From: Alphaproteobacteria bacterium
GTDB taxonomy: Bacteria; Pseudomonadota; Alphaproteobacteria; Rhodobacterales; Rhodobacteraceae
NCBI GenBank assembly: GCA_030830465.1
Contig: JAURMY010000363.1
Coordinates: 1 to 5,711, forward strand
DNA: 5,711 nt
Direction of reading: 5' to 3'
A program made the translations under genes and the position numbers. This document shows, piece after piece, positions 1-5,564 of the stretch. The notes beneath the pieces were generated by a model. It did not search any database. It was not told where the DNA came from and saw only the letters and a program-made list of their open reading frames with translations. Position 1 is the stretch's first letter; each line of letters begins with the position of its first letter.

Positions 1-473
1 GCGGTCCGCACCATATCGCCCGGTTGCAAATCCTCGATCAGTCGCTGGCCAGCAGTGGTTTCGATCCGCGTGCCGCGTACAAAACAGGGCATATCGGCGT
101 AATTCATCGCCGTGTAGCCGCTGTAGGTGTCCAGTGAAAAACTGACACCGGCCCCCGCGCCCGGAATGGTCAGCCCATCGTCATTCATCACGTATGAATG
201 CGTGACACCCCCGATAACCACTTGGAATGTTTTGACAGTTTCCGAGGCCCCGCCAATAATGATCGTATCATTGTAATAGAACTGATAGCTGTCGGCGGGC
301 ACGCCGTCGATCGTTATGGCCTGCGCAGTTCCGGTGTCCAGCGCATCCGTCGCCTGCATCGCACCGTCATCATCTGTGATAACGAAGGTGTGCACGCTGC
401 TGATCGTCGGACTGCCACCCGACGAGACATAGCTGTTCGGCACCTCGTAGATGGTGAACGTACGTGTGGGCAC
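1..473 (-). CDS. Hint-domain protein, N-terminal part (runs off the left edge)
   Basis: The minus-strand frame is open from a GTG at 473-471 to the window edge, giving 157 visible residues. The GTG lies six bases after a strong Shine-Dalgarno GGGAGG (485-480), which fixes the start. The first ~120 residues are rich in Ser, Thr, Gly, Asp and aromatic residues and look like a secreted or beta-rich leader; there is no hydrophobic signal peptide. At residues 129-135 comes PCFVRGT, followed by a Glu/Asp-rich LQPGDMV segment near 149-155. Together these match the start (block A) of a Hint domain, as in inteins and hedgehog autoprocessing domains, with Cys130 as the expected nucleophile. Rhodobacterales carry many such proteins, often large and of unknown role. 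The rest of the Hint domain, including the block with catalytic His, lies outside the window, so self-cleavage cannot be judged. Family call is fairly firm; function is unknown. Confidence 0.85.
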   Translation of the reverse strand, partial: MPTRTFTIYEVPNSYVSSGGSPTISSVHTFVITDDDGAMQATDALDTGTAQAITIDGVPADSYQFYYNDTIIIGGASETVKTFQVVIGGVTHSYVMNDDGLTIPGAGAGVSFSLDTYSGYTAMNYADMPCFVRGTRIETTAGQRLIEDLQPGDMVRT

Positions 474-479
474 CCTTTG

Positions 480-485
480 CCTCCC
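480..485 (-). promoter_or_regulatory. Ribosome binding site deciding the GTG start of the Hint-domain gene
   Basis: On the minus strand GGGAGG is followed by six bases and then GTG. It is one of the best Shine-Dalgarno matches in the window and supports a GTG start for a gene whose end is not visible. Confidence 0.75.
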
Positions 486-516
486 AAGCGGTTATGCCGT
501 TGCTCGGCCTTGCGGG

Positions 517-533
517 ACGTCCTTACCGGACGT
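517..533. repeat. Perfect 6-bp inverted repeat upstream of the Hint-domain gene
   Basis: ACGTCC and GGACGT are separated by five bases (TTACC). Read on the plus strand, four T residues (533-536) overlap the end of the right arm, which resembles a weak intrinsic terminator, but no plus-strand gene lies upstream that would need one. Read on the minus strand it lies 44 bases before the GTG start and could be a leader hairpin or an operator. It may also be chance. Confidence 0.35.
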
Positions 534-642
534 TTTGTTCAAGGCTTGGAAACAATATAGCCTGCGGGAGGATTTCGTAGAGTTTTCTGCCTTCTAGCGG
601 TGCTTCGCGCAAGATTGTTGCAAATCTGCCAAAAAGACCACG

Positions 643-1866
643 CTATTTTCCGCGCCGGTCCCGCATTGCCAGCAAACGCAGGCGCAGGGCGTTGATTTTG
701 ATGAATCCGCCCGCATCCTTCTGGTCATAGGCACCCTGGTCATCCTCAAACGTCACATGCTGTTCTGAATAAAGGCTGTATTCCGACCACCGGCCAACCG
801 TATGAACCGAGCCTTTGTAAAGCTTCAAACGTACCGTACCAGAGACGAATTTCTGGCTTTGGTCGATCAGTGCCTGCAACATCTCGCGTTCCGGGCTGAA
901 CCAGAAACCGTTATAGATCAACTCGGCATATTTCGGCATCAGTTCGTCTTTCAGATGCGCGGCACCCCGGTCCAGCGTGATCGATTCAATGCCGCGATGG
1001 GCCTCCAGCATGATCGTGCCGCCCGGCGTTTCATAAATGCCGCGCGATTTCATCCCGACAAAGCGCCCTTCGACCAGATCAAGCCGCCCTACCCCGTGGC
1101 GGCGGCCATATTCATTCAGCGCCGTCAGCAGTTCCGCAGGCGAATGCGCAACCCCGTTGATCGCCACCGGATCGCCTTTTTCATATGTGATTTCAATATA
1201 TTCCGCCTGATCCGGCGCGTCCTCTGGGTGGACTGTGCGTTGATAGACATAATCGGGCGCCTGCTGGGCCGGGTCTTCCAGAACTTTGCCTTCGCTTGAA
1301 GTGTGCAGCAGATTGGCATCCACCGAAAACGGCGCTTCGCCGCGCTTGTCCTTGGCGATTGGAATCTGATTTTCCTCGGCAAAGGCCAGCAATTTTGTGC
1401 GGCTGGTCAACGCCCATTCACGCCAGGGCGCAATCACCTTGATTTCCGGGTTCAGGGCATAGGCGCTCAGTTCAAACCGCACCTGATCATTGCCTTTACC
1501 GGTCGCGCCATGGGCCACGGCATCGGCCCCGGTCATCGCCGCGATTTCCACCAGACGCTTTGAAATCAGGGGCCGCGCAATTGACGTGCCCAGCAAATAT
1601 AACCCCTCGTAAACCGCATTGGCGCGGAACATCGGGAACACGAAATCGCGGACAAATTCTTCACGGACATCTTCGATATAGATGTTTTCCGGCTTGATCC
1701 CCAGAAGTTCGGCCTTTTTGCGCGCCGGTTCCAATTCCTCGCCCTGGCCCAGATCGGCGGTAAAGGTCACCACCTCGCAGCCATATTCGGTTTGCAGCCA
1801 TTTCAGGATGATCGAGGTGTCCAGACCGCCGGAATAGGCAAGGACGACTTTTTTGGGGGCAGACAC
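643..1866 (-). CDS. argG: Argininosuccinate synthase
   Basis: This enzyme joins citrulline and aspartate, using ATP, to make argininosuccinate in the penultimate step of arginine synthesis in the cytoplasm. The 407-residue product has the normal family length. The N-type ATP pyrophosphatase P-loop AYSGGLDTS is at residues 10-18, [10 protein letters not shown] at about 35-44, and the second family signature [13 protein letters not shown] at 120-132, which contributes to citrulline, aspartate and ATP binding. Further conserved stretches are [16 protein letters not shown] (178-193) and [11 protein letters not shown] near 357-367. The start is GTG, seven bases after GGAG (1877-1874); the stop is TAG. 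The gene is divergent from ilvA across 137 bp, and no other arginine gene is next to it. The frame is intact with all signatures present, so I regard it as functional. Confidence 0.98.
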   Translation of the reverse strand: MSAPKKVVLAYSGGLDTSIILKWLQTEYGCEVVTFTADLGQGEELEPARKKAELLGIKPENIYIEDVREEFVRDFVFPMFRANAVYEGLYLLGTSIARPLISKRLVEIAAMTGADAVAHGATGKGNDQVRFELSAYALNPEIKVIAPWREWALTSRTKLLAFAEENQIPIAKDKRGEAPFSVDANLLHTSSEGKVLEDPAQQAPDYVYQRTVHPEDAPDQAEYIEITYEKGDPVAINGVAHSPAELLTALNEYGRRHGVGRLDLVEGRFVGMKSRGIYETPGGTIMLEAHRGIESITLDRGAAHLKDELMPKYAELIYNGFWFSPEREMLQALIDQSQKFVSGTVRLKLYKGSVHTVGRWSEYSLYSEQHVTFEDDQGAYDQKDAGGFIKINALRLRLLAMRDRRGK

Positions 1867-2003
1867 GGGCAGGCTCCGTCAGATGGATGTTTTCTGGCGG
1901 GCGGTGTATTGGGTTTTGTCGGTCGACGCAACGGCCAAGGCGTAAAGGTCGCGTTGTGTTTTCGGCCGGGATCGCGAAAACTGCCTTGAAAACCGGAGAA
2001 CCC
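1867..2003. promoter_or_regulatory. Divergent argG/ilvA control region with a 7-bp inverted repeat
   Basis: This 137-bp gap must hold the promoters of both amino-acid biosynthesis genes. It contains the argG Shine-Dalgarno GGAG on the minus strand (1877-1874) and the ilvA GGAG on the plus strand (1995-1998, five bases before ATG). I could not pick out a convincing -35/-10 pair for either direction. A perfect inverted repeat occupies 1958-1981. There is no run of Ile, Val, Leu, Thr or Arg codons in a short upstream reading frame, so leader-peptide attenuation is not supported. Confidence 0.5.
1958..1981. repeat. Perfect 7-bp inverted repeat (GTTTTCG...CGAAAAC) in the ilvA leader
   Basis: GTTTTCG at 1958-1964 is matched by CGAAAAC at 1975-1981 around a 10-base centre. 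It ends 13 bases before the ilvA Shine-Dalgarno. The arm and spacing would suit a dimeric regulator site between the two divergent genes, or a leader hairpin. No T-run follows, so it is not an intrinsic terminator. The regulator, if any, is unknown. Confidence 0.4.
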
Positions 2004-3251
2004 ATGTCAGCCTTTGTCGCCCAAGCCATCGCCGCCCGCCGGGAAATGCGCAAGCTTTTCGCGGAAACCCCGTTGCAGCGGAACGATCATCTTTCGGCGC
2101 TCTATTCCGCCGAAATTTACCTGAAGCGCGAAGACCTGTCGCCGGTGCGGTCCTACAAGATCCGGGGCGCTTTCAACGCGATGCGCAAAAGCCTTGAGTC
2201 CAATCCGGACGGCAAACGGTTTGTCTGCGCCTCGGCCGGCAATCACGCGCAGGGGGTCGCCTTTGTGTGCAAGCATTTCGGGGTCAAAGGCGTGGTCTTT
2301 ATGCCGGTGACGACGCCACAGCAAAAGGTCGACAAAACCCGCGCCTTTGGCGGTGAAAATATCGAGATCAAACTGACCGGCGACTATTTTGACGATACAT
2401 TGGCCGCCGCCAAGGCCTTTTGCACCAACCAAGGGGCGGTATTTCTGTCGCCTTACGATGATTACGACGTGATCGAGGGGCAAGCTTCGGTTGCCGTCGA
2501 GATCCTTGAACAGGCGACCTCGCCCGTGGATCTGGTCATTCTGCCGGTCGGCGGCGGCGGCCTGTCTGCCGGTGTTGTGACCTATCTGAACGCCATGTCG
2601 CCAGACACCCAGTTCCGGTTTGTGGAGCCCAAGGGCGGCGCCAGCCTGACGGCGGCCCTGGCTTCAAACGGGCCTGTCACCCTGAAAAAGGTCAACAACT
2701 TTGTCGATGGCGCCGCCGTCGCGCGGATCGGTGACAAGCCTTTTGAGGCGCTGAAATCCCTGCGTCCCGGCGATGTGTTCACCGTTTCCGAAGACCGGTT
2801 ATGTGGCACGATCCTTGAAATGCTGAACGTTGAAGGCATTGTTCTGGAACCGGCGGGCGCGCTGTCGCTGGATGTGCTGAAAGATCTGAAAGACGACATC
2901 GCCGGAAAAACCGTGGTTTGCGTCACCTCGGGCGGAAATTTTGATTTCGAACGCCTGCCTGAAGTGAAGGAACGGTCCCTGAAATACGCCGGATTGAAGA
3001 AATACTTCATTCTGCAATTCCCGCAAAGGCCCGGCGCCCTGCGCGAGTTTCTGAATATTCTGGGTCCGGATGACGACATCACCCGGTTTGAATATCTGAA
3101 GAAATCCGCGCGCAACTTCGGAACGGTTCTGATCGGGATCGAAGCCAAGAATTCGGCCGATTTCGCGCAGATCTGTGAACGACTGGACGAGGCCGGCATG
3201 ACCTATCAGGACATCACCGAAAATGAGGCCCTCAGCGATTTTCTGGTTTAA
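2004..3251 (+). CDS. ilvA: Threonine dehydratase (threonine ammonia-lyase), biosynthetic
   Basis: This PLP enzyme deaminates threonine to 2-oxobutanoate, the first committed step toward isoleucine. I chose the ATG at 2004, giving 415 residues, because GGAG ends five bases before it and the protein then begins at the usual point; the open frame extends to an ATG at 1887, but that part is non-homologous leader with no ribosome site. SYKIRGAFN (50-58) carries the PLP Schiff-base Lys52; SAGNHAQG (77-84) and the Gly-rich phosphate-binding loop PVGGGGLSAG (181-190) follow; TSGGNFD (308-314) is near the end of the catalytic domain. Residues ~333-415 (KYFILQFPQRPGALREFL onward) form one ACT-like regulatory domain, so this is the shorter single-domain type rather than the ~510-residue enterobacterial form; isoleucine feedback inhibition is expected from the family but not shown. 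Catabolic dehydratase or serine dehydratase is less likely given the ACT-like tail. Confidence 0.95.
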   Translation: MSAFVAQAIAARREMRKLFAETPLQRNDHLSALYSAEIYLKREDLSPVRSYKIRGAFNAMRKSLESNPDGKRFVCASAGNHAQGVAFVCKHFGVKGVVFMPVTTPQQKVDKTRAFGGENIEIKLTGDYFDDTLAAAKAFCTNQGAVFLSPYDDYDVIEGQASVAVEILEQATSPVDLVILPVGGGGLSAGVVTYLNAMSPDTQFRFVEPKGGASLTAALASNGPVTLKKVNNFVDGAAVARIGDKPFEALKSLRPGDVFTVSEDRLCGTILEMLNVEGIVLEPAGALSLDVLKDLKDDIAGKTVVCVTSGGNFDFERLPEVKERSLKYAGLKKYFILQFPQRPGALREFLNILGPDDDITRFEYLKKSARNFGTVLIGIEAKNSADFAQICERLDEAGMTYQDITENEALSDFLV

Positions 3252-3263
3252 GGGCGCCCCTTA
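3249..3263. terminator. Short hairpin spanning the ilvA and Hpt stop codons, possible bidirectional terminator
   Basis: TAAGGG (3249-3254) and CCCTTA (3258-3263) form a perfect 6-bp stem around a three-base loop. The left arm begins with the ilvA TAA, and the right arm ends with the TAA of the convergent Hpt gene read on the minus strand. No T-run follows on either strand, so as an intrinsic terminator it is weak. It is the only hairpin candidate in the nine-base gap between the two genes. Confidence 0.35.
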
Positions 3264-3590
3264 GGACGGCGCGCTTGTGAACACGGCCATAAATTCGGTT
3301 TTCGATTGTTCATAGGCCGACAGAACCGGTGCCAGAAGAACCGCCTTTGCGGACCCTCCGGCCGCTTTCTTCTCGGCGTCCGAACACAGGCTGCCCAGAT
3401 GATCAAAGCCCAGATTCAACGCGCTGCCCTTCAGAAAATGCATGTCCTGTTCCAGGCAGCCCGGATGTTCACCGGACCTTAACCGCGCGATCACTTCCTC
3501 CACTTCTTCTAAAAACAGATCGACAACCTCACCGATATCGTCCGGCCCGATATCCGACTTCAACTCATTCACACGCGCCCAATTGATCAT
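3261..3590 (-). CDS. Stand-alone Hpt (histidine phosphotransfer) protein
   Basis: The 109-residue product is a small, soluble, helical protein that would carry a phosphoryl group between a histidine kinase or hybrid kinase and a response regulator. The key motif is MHFLKGSALNLGF (50-62): His51 is the predicted phosphorylated residue, with the family Lys54 and Gly55 following (H-x-x-K-G). An acidic helix DLFLEEVEEVIARL (24-37) precedes it, and SLCSDAEKKA follows, as in other Hpt four-helix bundles. I chose the ATG at 3590 because GGAGG lies six bases upstream; the frame could extend 18 residues to an ATG at 3644, but that extension has no ribosome site and an un-Hpt-like sequence. It is divergent from the receiver-phosphatase gene, its most likely partner, and nine bases tail to tail from ilvA. 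No kinase is visible nearby. The family call is good; the partner is inferred. Confidence 0.88.
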   Translation of the reverse strand: MINWARVNELKSDIGPDDIGEVVDLFLEEVEEVIARLRSGEHPGCLEQDMHFLKGSALNLGFDHLGSLCSDAEKKAAGGSAKAVLLAPVLSAYEQSKTEFMAVFTSAPS

Positions 3591-3596
3591 GCCACA

Positions 3597-3601
3597 CCTC
3601 C
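3597..3601 (-). promoter_or_regulatory. Ribosome binding site fixing the Hpt start
   Basis: GGAGG (within GGAGGTGT on the minus strand) is followed by six bases and ATG at 3590. It decides for the 109-residue protein over the longer open frame. Confidence 0.8.
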
Positions 3602-3700
3602 AGCACTTGGCGGCGCCCCCAACACCGCTTGTCTTAGCGGCCATGGGTTAACAAGCTCTTGCGGCCGTCACCGTCGATAAACAAACAATTTTAAGGTTCA

Positions 3701-3722
3701 CCGGACGTTAAACGGTGTCCGG
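3701..3722. repeat. Perfect 6-bp inverted repeat upstream of the receiver-phosphatase gene
   Basis: CCGGAC (3701-3706) and GTCCGG (3717-3722) flank ten bases, and an alternative CACCG/CGGTG pairing overlaps it. It lies 38 bases before the TTG start. It could be an operator or a leader hairpin; chance is possible in G+C-rich DNA. Confidence 0.3.
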
Positions 3723-3760
3723 CAAACTGCCCGGTATCCGACAGCAAAACGGGAATCACT

Positions 3761-5086
3761 TTGACAAAACCCAACAGGCAACCCGGCCGGGATCAGCGGG
3801 CGGAGCACATTCAGCCAAAGATCCGGATTTTGGTTGTGGATGACAGCCGCCTTCAAAGGCGTTTGCTGAGGGTCGCGCTTGAACGTTGGGGCTATTCGGT
3901 CCAAGAGGCGGAGTCAGGTGACATGGCGCTTGAAATCTGCCGCACCGAACAGATTGACATGGTGTTAAGTGATTGGGTCATGCCGGGGATTGACGGGCTG
4001 GAATTCTGCCGCCGTTTCCGCGCGATGGACAAGGACCATTACGGCTATTTCATTCTGCTGACATCCAAGGACGAAAAGGGGGAAATCGCGCAGGGGCTGG
4101 ATGTGGGCGCCGACGATTTTTTGACCAAACCGGTCAACTCGGCGGAACTGCACGCGCGGATCCGCGCAGGCGAACGTGTACTGGCGGTTGAGCAACAGCT
4201 TGTTGAGAAAAACCGCTCAATTTCCGAGGCGTTGCAGGAACTTCAGGGGCTGTACCAGGCCATTGACCGGGACCTGGAAGAAGCGAAAAAGCTTCAGCTT
4301 TCGCTGATGCCCGATCCGGTTTCGGTGTTTCCCAACGCCCGCGTTTCCGTCGCGCTGCGTTCCAGCGGGCATATCGGCGGGGATATGGTCGGGATTTATC
4401 ATCGCAGCCCGTCCAAGATCGGCCTATATGCCTTTGATGTCTCCGGCCACGGGATCAGTTCGGCGCTGATGACGGCGCGACTGGCCGGTTGCCTAAGCCC
4501 GGCAAACCCGGCCCACAGCATCGCCATGCTGCCAAACCCCGACGGCAGCCACCGCCTGAAACATCCGTCGGAAATCGCCGCCGCGATGAATGAGCGTATG
4601 ATCGAAGACCTGGATACCGACCTGTATTTGACCGTCCTGCTGGCCGAAGTCGACCTTGCGACGGGCGAGGTTATTCTTGTGCAGGCCGGGCATCCGCATC
4701 CGACGGTCCAAAGGGCCGACGGCTCGGTTCATTTCATCGGCAATGGCGGTCTGCCCATCGGCCTTATTCCCGATGCCGGCTTTGCCTGGTTTCGCCACAA
4801 ACTTGACCCCGGCGACCGCCTGTTGATCTATTCCGACGGCTTCACCGAGGCCGTGGACATCAACGGCCGTTTTCTGGACGAAGCCGGGCTGGCAAGGCTG
4901 TTGCAAACCCATAAGACCGCCGCCGGGGGTGAGCTTCTTGCCGACCTCGTTTGGGATACGCTGGCCTATTCCGGCGGGGGCGAGGCGGACGACGATCTTT
5001 CCGCCTTGTTGTTGGAATACGGGCCTGATGCCGCAGCTACCCAAACAGATAACGACGCGCAAAATGCCTGTCGCCCGCATTGCTAA
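3761..5086 (+). CDS. Response regulator receiver fused to SpoIIE/PP2C-type serine phosphatase
   Basis: The 441-residue protein has a receiver domain (~21-140), a helical linker likely to be coiled coil (~141-182, ending EEAKKLQLSLMP), and a SpoIIE/RsbU-like PP2C phosphatase domain (~195-418). Receiver residues are all present: Asp27/Asp28, phospho-acceptor Asp71 in LSDWVMPG, Thr101 and Lys123. The phosphatase shows GGD (206-208), DVSGHG (226-231), AGHPHP (309-314), YSDGFTEA (357-364) and an Asp triplet near 410-412, matching the metal-binding pattern. By family logic phosphorylation of the receiver would switch on dephosphorylation of a serine on a STAS anti-sigma antagonist; that target is not in the window. 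The start is TTG with a modest GGGA six bases upstream; there is no ATG or GTG between the in-frame TAA at 3692 and the receiver domain. The last ~16 residues overlap the convergent Nudix gene. The divergent Hpt gene is the likely phosphodonor. Confidence 0.93.
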   Translation: MTKPNRQPGRDQRAEHIQPKIRILVVDDSRLQRRLLRVALERWGYSVQEAESGDMALEICRTEQIDMVLSDWVMPGIDGLEFCRRFRAMDKDHYGYFILLTSKDEKGEIAQGLDVGADDFLTKPVNSAELHARIRAGERVLAVEQQLVEKNRSISEALQELQGLYQAIDRDLEEAKKLQLSLMPDPVSVFPNARVSVALRSSGHIGGDMVGIYHRSPSKIGLYAFDVSGHGISSALMTARLAGCLSPANPAHSIAMLPNPDGSHRLKHPSEIAAAMNERMIEDLDTDLYLTVLLAEVDLATGEVILVQAGHPHPTVQRADGSVHFIGNGGLPIGLIPDAGFAWFRHKLDPGDRLLIYSDGFTEAVDINGRFLDEAGLARLLQTHKTAAGGELLADLVWDTLAYSGGGEADDDLSALLLEYGPDAAATQTDNDAQNACRPHC

Positions 5087-5477
5087 GCAAAGCAACCGCT
5101 TCCGCCGGGGTGACCCAATGGGCTGAATGAAAGGGCTCTGGCACCGCGGCCACGCGGCGGGTTGGACGGCACAGATAGACCTGACAGGCCTTGCGCGCCC
5201 AAAACCCGTAATCCGGCAGGTAGGTATAACGCAGATAGGCCCCAAGCCGCCGTTCCACCTTCACAGACCAGCCGGTTTCCTCAAAAACCTCGCGGTGCAG
5301 GGCCGAAATCGGGCTTTCGCCCGGGTCAATGCCGCCACCGGGCAACTGATATTCCGCGTCGGGAACCGCCTGAAACGTGATCAGAACCCGGCCATCGCGC
5401 ACCAGAACCCCATAGGCGCCGGGCCTTGGCCGATAGCGTATTGCGGGCTTGATCGCCTCACCGAACCGTCTGTTCAC
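5037..5477 (-). CDS. Nudix hydrolase
   Basis: The product hydrolyses nucleoside diphosphates linked to another moiety; its true substrate cannot be told from sequence. The complete Nudix box G-x5-E-x7-R-E-V-F-E-E-T-G-W is at residues 48-70 of the 146-residue protein, with the metal-binding glutamates Glu63, Glu66 and Glu67 in place. RPGAYGVLVRDGRVLI (18-33) forms the strands before it, and QLPGGGIDPGE leads into the box. The start is uncertain: I prefer the GTG at 5477, so that the protein begins MNRRFGE, as in related proteins I recall, with a G-rich stretch just upstream; a TTG at 5495 would add six residues. The gene ends TAG inside the phosphatase gene, overlapping it by 50 bp tail to tail, and is divergent from hslO. 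No signal peptide or extra domain is seen. It may act on oxidised nucleotides, but this is a guess. Confidence 0.92.
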   Translation of the reverse strand: MNRRFGEAIKPAIRYRPRPGAYGVLVRDGRVLITFQAVPDAEYQLPGGGIDPGESPISALHREVFEETGWSVKVERRLGAYLRYTYLPDYGFWARKACQVYLCRPTRRVAAVPEPFHSAHWVTPAEAVALLSNAGDRHFARRYLFG

Positions 5478-5564
5478 AACCACCCCAAGCGTCAAGATCA
5501 GTTGAATTGCCTTGTCGGCGGAACTTGTCTATTGGAACCGCAACCGCGTCAAGAAAAGCTTCCG
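5478..5564. promoter_or_regulatory. Divergent Nudix/hslO control region
   Basis: This 87-bp gap must hold promoters for both genes. On the plus strand TTGCCT (5507-5512) and CTATTG (5529-5534) are 16 bases apart, which is a weak match to a sigma70 or heat-shock-type promoter for hslO. A nine-base direct repeat GCGTCAAGA occurs at 5489-5497 and 5546-5554. The hslO ribosome site is poor: only an A/G-rich AAGAAAAG about seven bases before ATG. Confidence 0.35.

Larger units (their letters stand above)
474..642 (-). promoter_or_regulatory. Intergenic region between argG and the Hint-domain gene, with a stem-loop and a possible -10 box
   Basis: Both flanking genes read leftwards, so this stretch holds the end of the argG transcript and the leader of the Hint gene. 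A TATATT (559-554 on the minus strand) resembles a -10 box, but no good -35 lies 16-18 bases upstream of it. A perfect 6-bp inverted repeat (517-522 and 528-533, loop of five) lies in the presumed leader. A weaker imperfect hairpin at about 609-629 follows the argG stop but has no T-run after it in the direction of argG transcription, so it is not a convincing terminator. A separate promoter for the Hint gene is likely from the 169-bp gap but is not proven. Confidence 0.35.
3591..3760. promoter_or_regulatory. Divergent Hpt / receiver-phosphatase control region
   Basis: This 170-bp stretch must hold the promoters of both signalling genes. It is more A+T-rich in the middle (about 3675-3700) than its flanks. 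Two short stem-loops can be drawn: CCGCT/AGCGG at 3625-3640 with a six-base loop, in the Hpt leader, and CCGGAC/GTCCGG at 3701-3722 with a ten-base centre, in the leader of the plus-strand gene. TTAACA (3648-3653) resembles a -35 box but has no matching -10 at 16-18 bases. No promoter pair could be fixed with confidence. A TAA at 3692 limits the upstream extension of the plus-strand gene. Confidence 0.4.

Noticed and set aside
198..560. A 120-codon plus-strand open frame at the left end
   Set aside because: It is antisense to the Hint-domain gene over most of its length and has an Arg/His-rich sequence without a domain.
609..629. An AGATT/AATCT hairpin just after argG as its terminator
   Set aside because: The stem is only five pairs plus two beyond a bulge, is A+T-rich, and the T-run lies before it rather than after it in the direction of argG transcription.
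802..1299. A 165-codon plus-strand open frame inside argG
   Set aside because: It is fully antisense to an intact argG with all signatures, with no independent support.
1887..2003. A 39-residue N-terminal extension of IlvA from an upstream ATG
   Set aside because: There is no ribosome site before 1887, while GGAG precedes the ATG at 2004 at good spacing, and the protein from 2004 has the normal family N-terminus and length.
2582..3199. A 205-codon minus-strand open frame inside ilvA
   Set aside because: Its composition (many Ser, Arg, Pro, Phe) is typical of an antisense shadow, and ilvA is clearly the real gene.
3648..3711. TTAA motifs in the Hpt/phosphatase gap as a CtrA-type binding site
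   Set aside because: The TTAA pairs are not spaced by the expected seven bases; the closest pair (3691 and 3708) is thirteen bases apart.
517..3712. A shared AACGTCCGGT sequence upstream of both the Hint and the receiver-phosphatase genes
   Set aside because: A ten-base match occurring twice in a window of this size on both strands is expected by chance, so common regulation is not supported.
4493..5245. A 250-codon minus-strand open frame across the phosphatase gene
   Set aside because: It is antisense to a domain-complete phosphatase, also overlaps the Nudix gene in another frame, and has no recognisable domain or ribosome site; it is a shadow of G+C-rich coding DNA.
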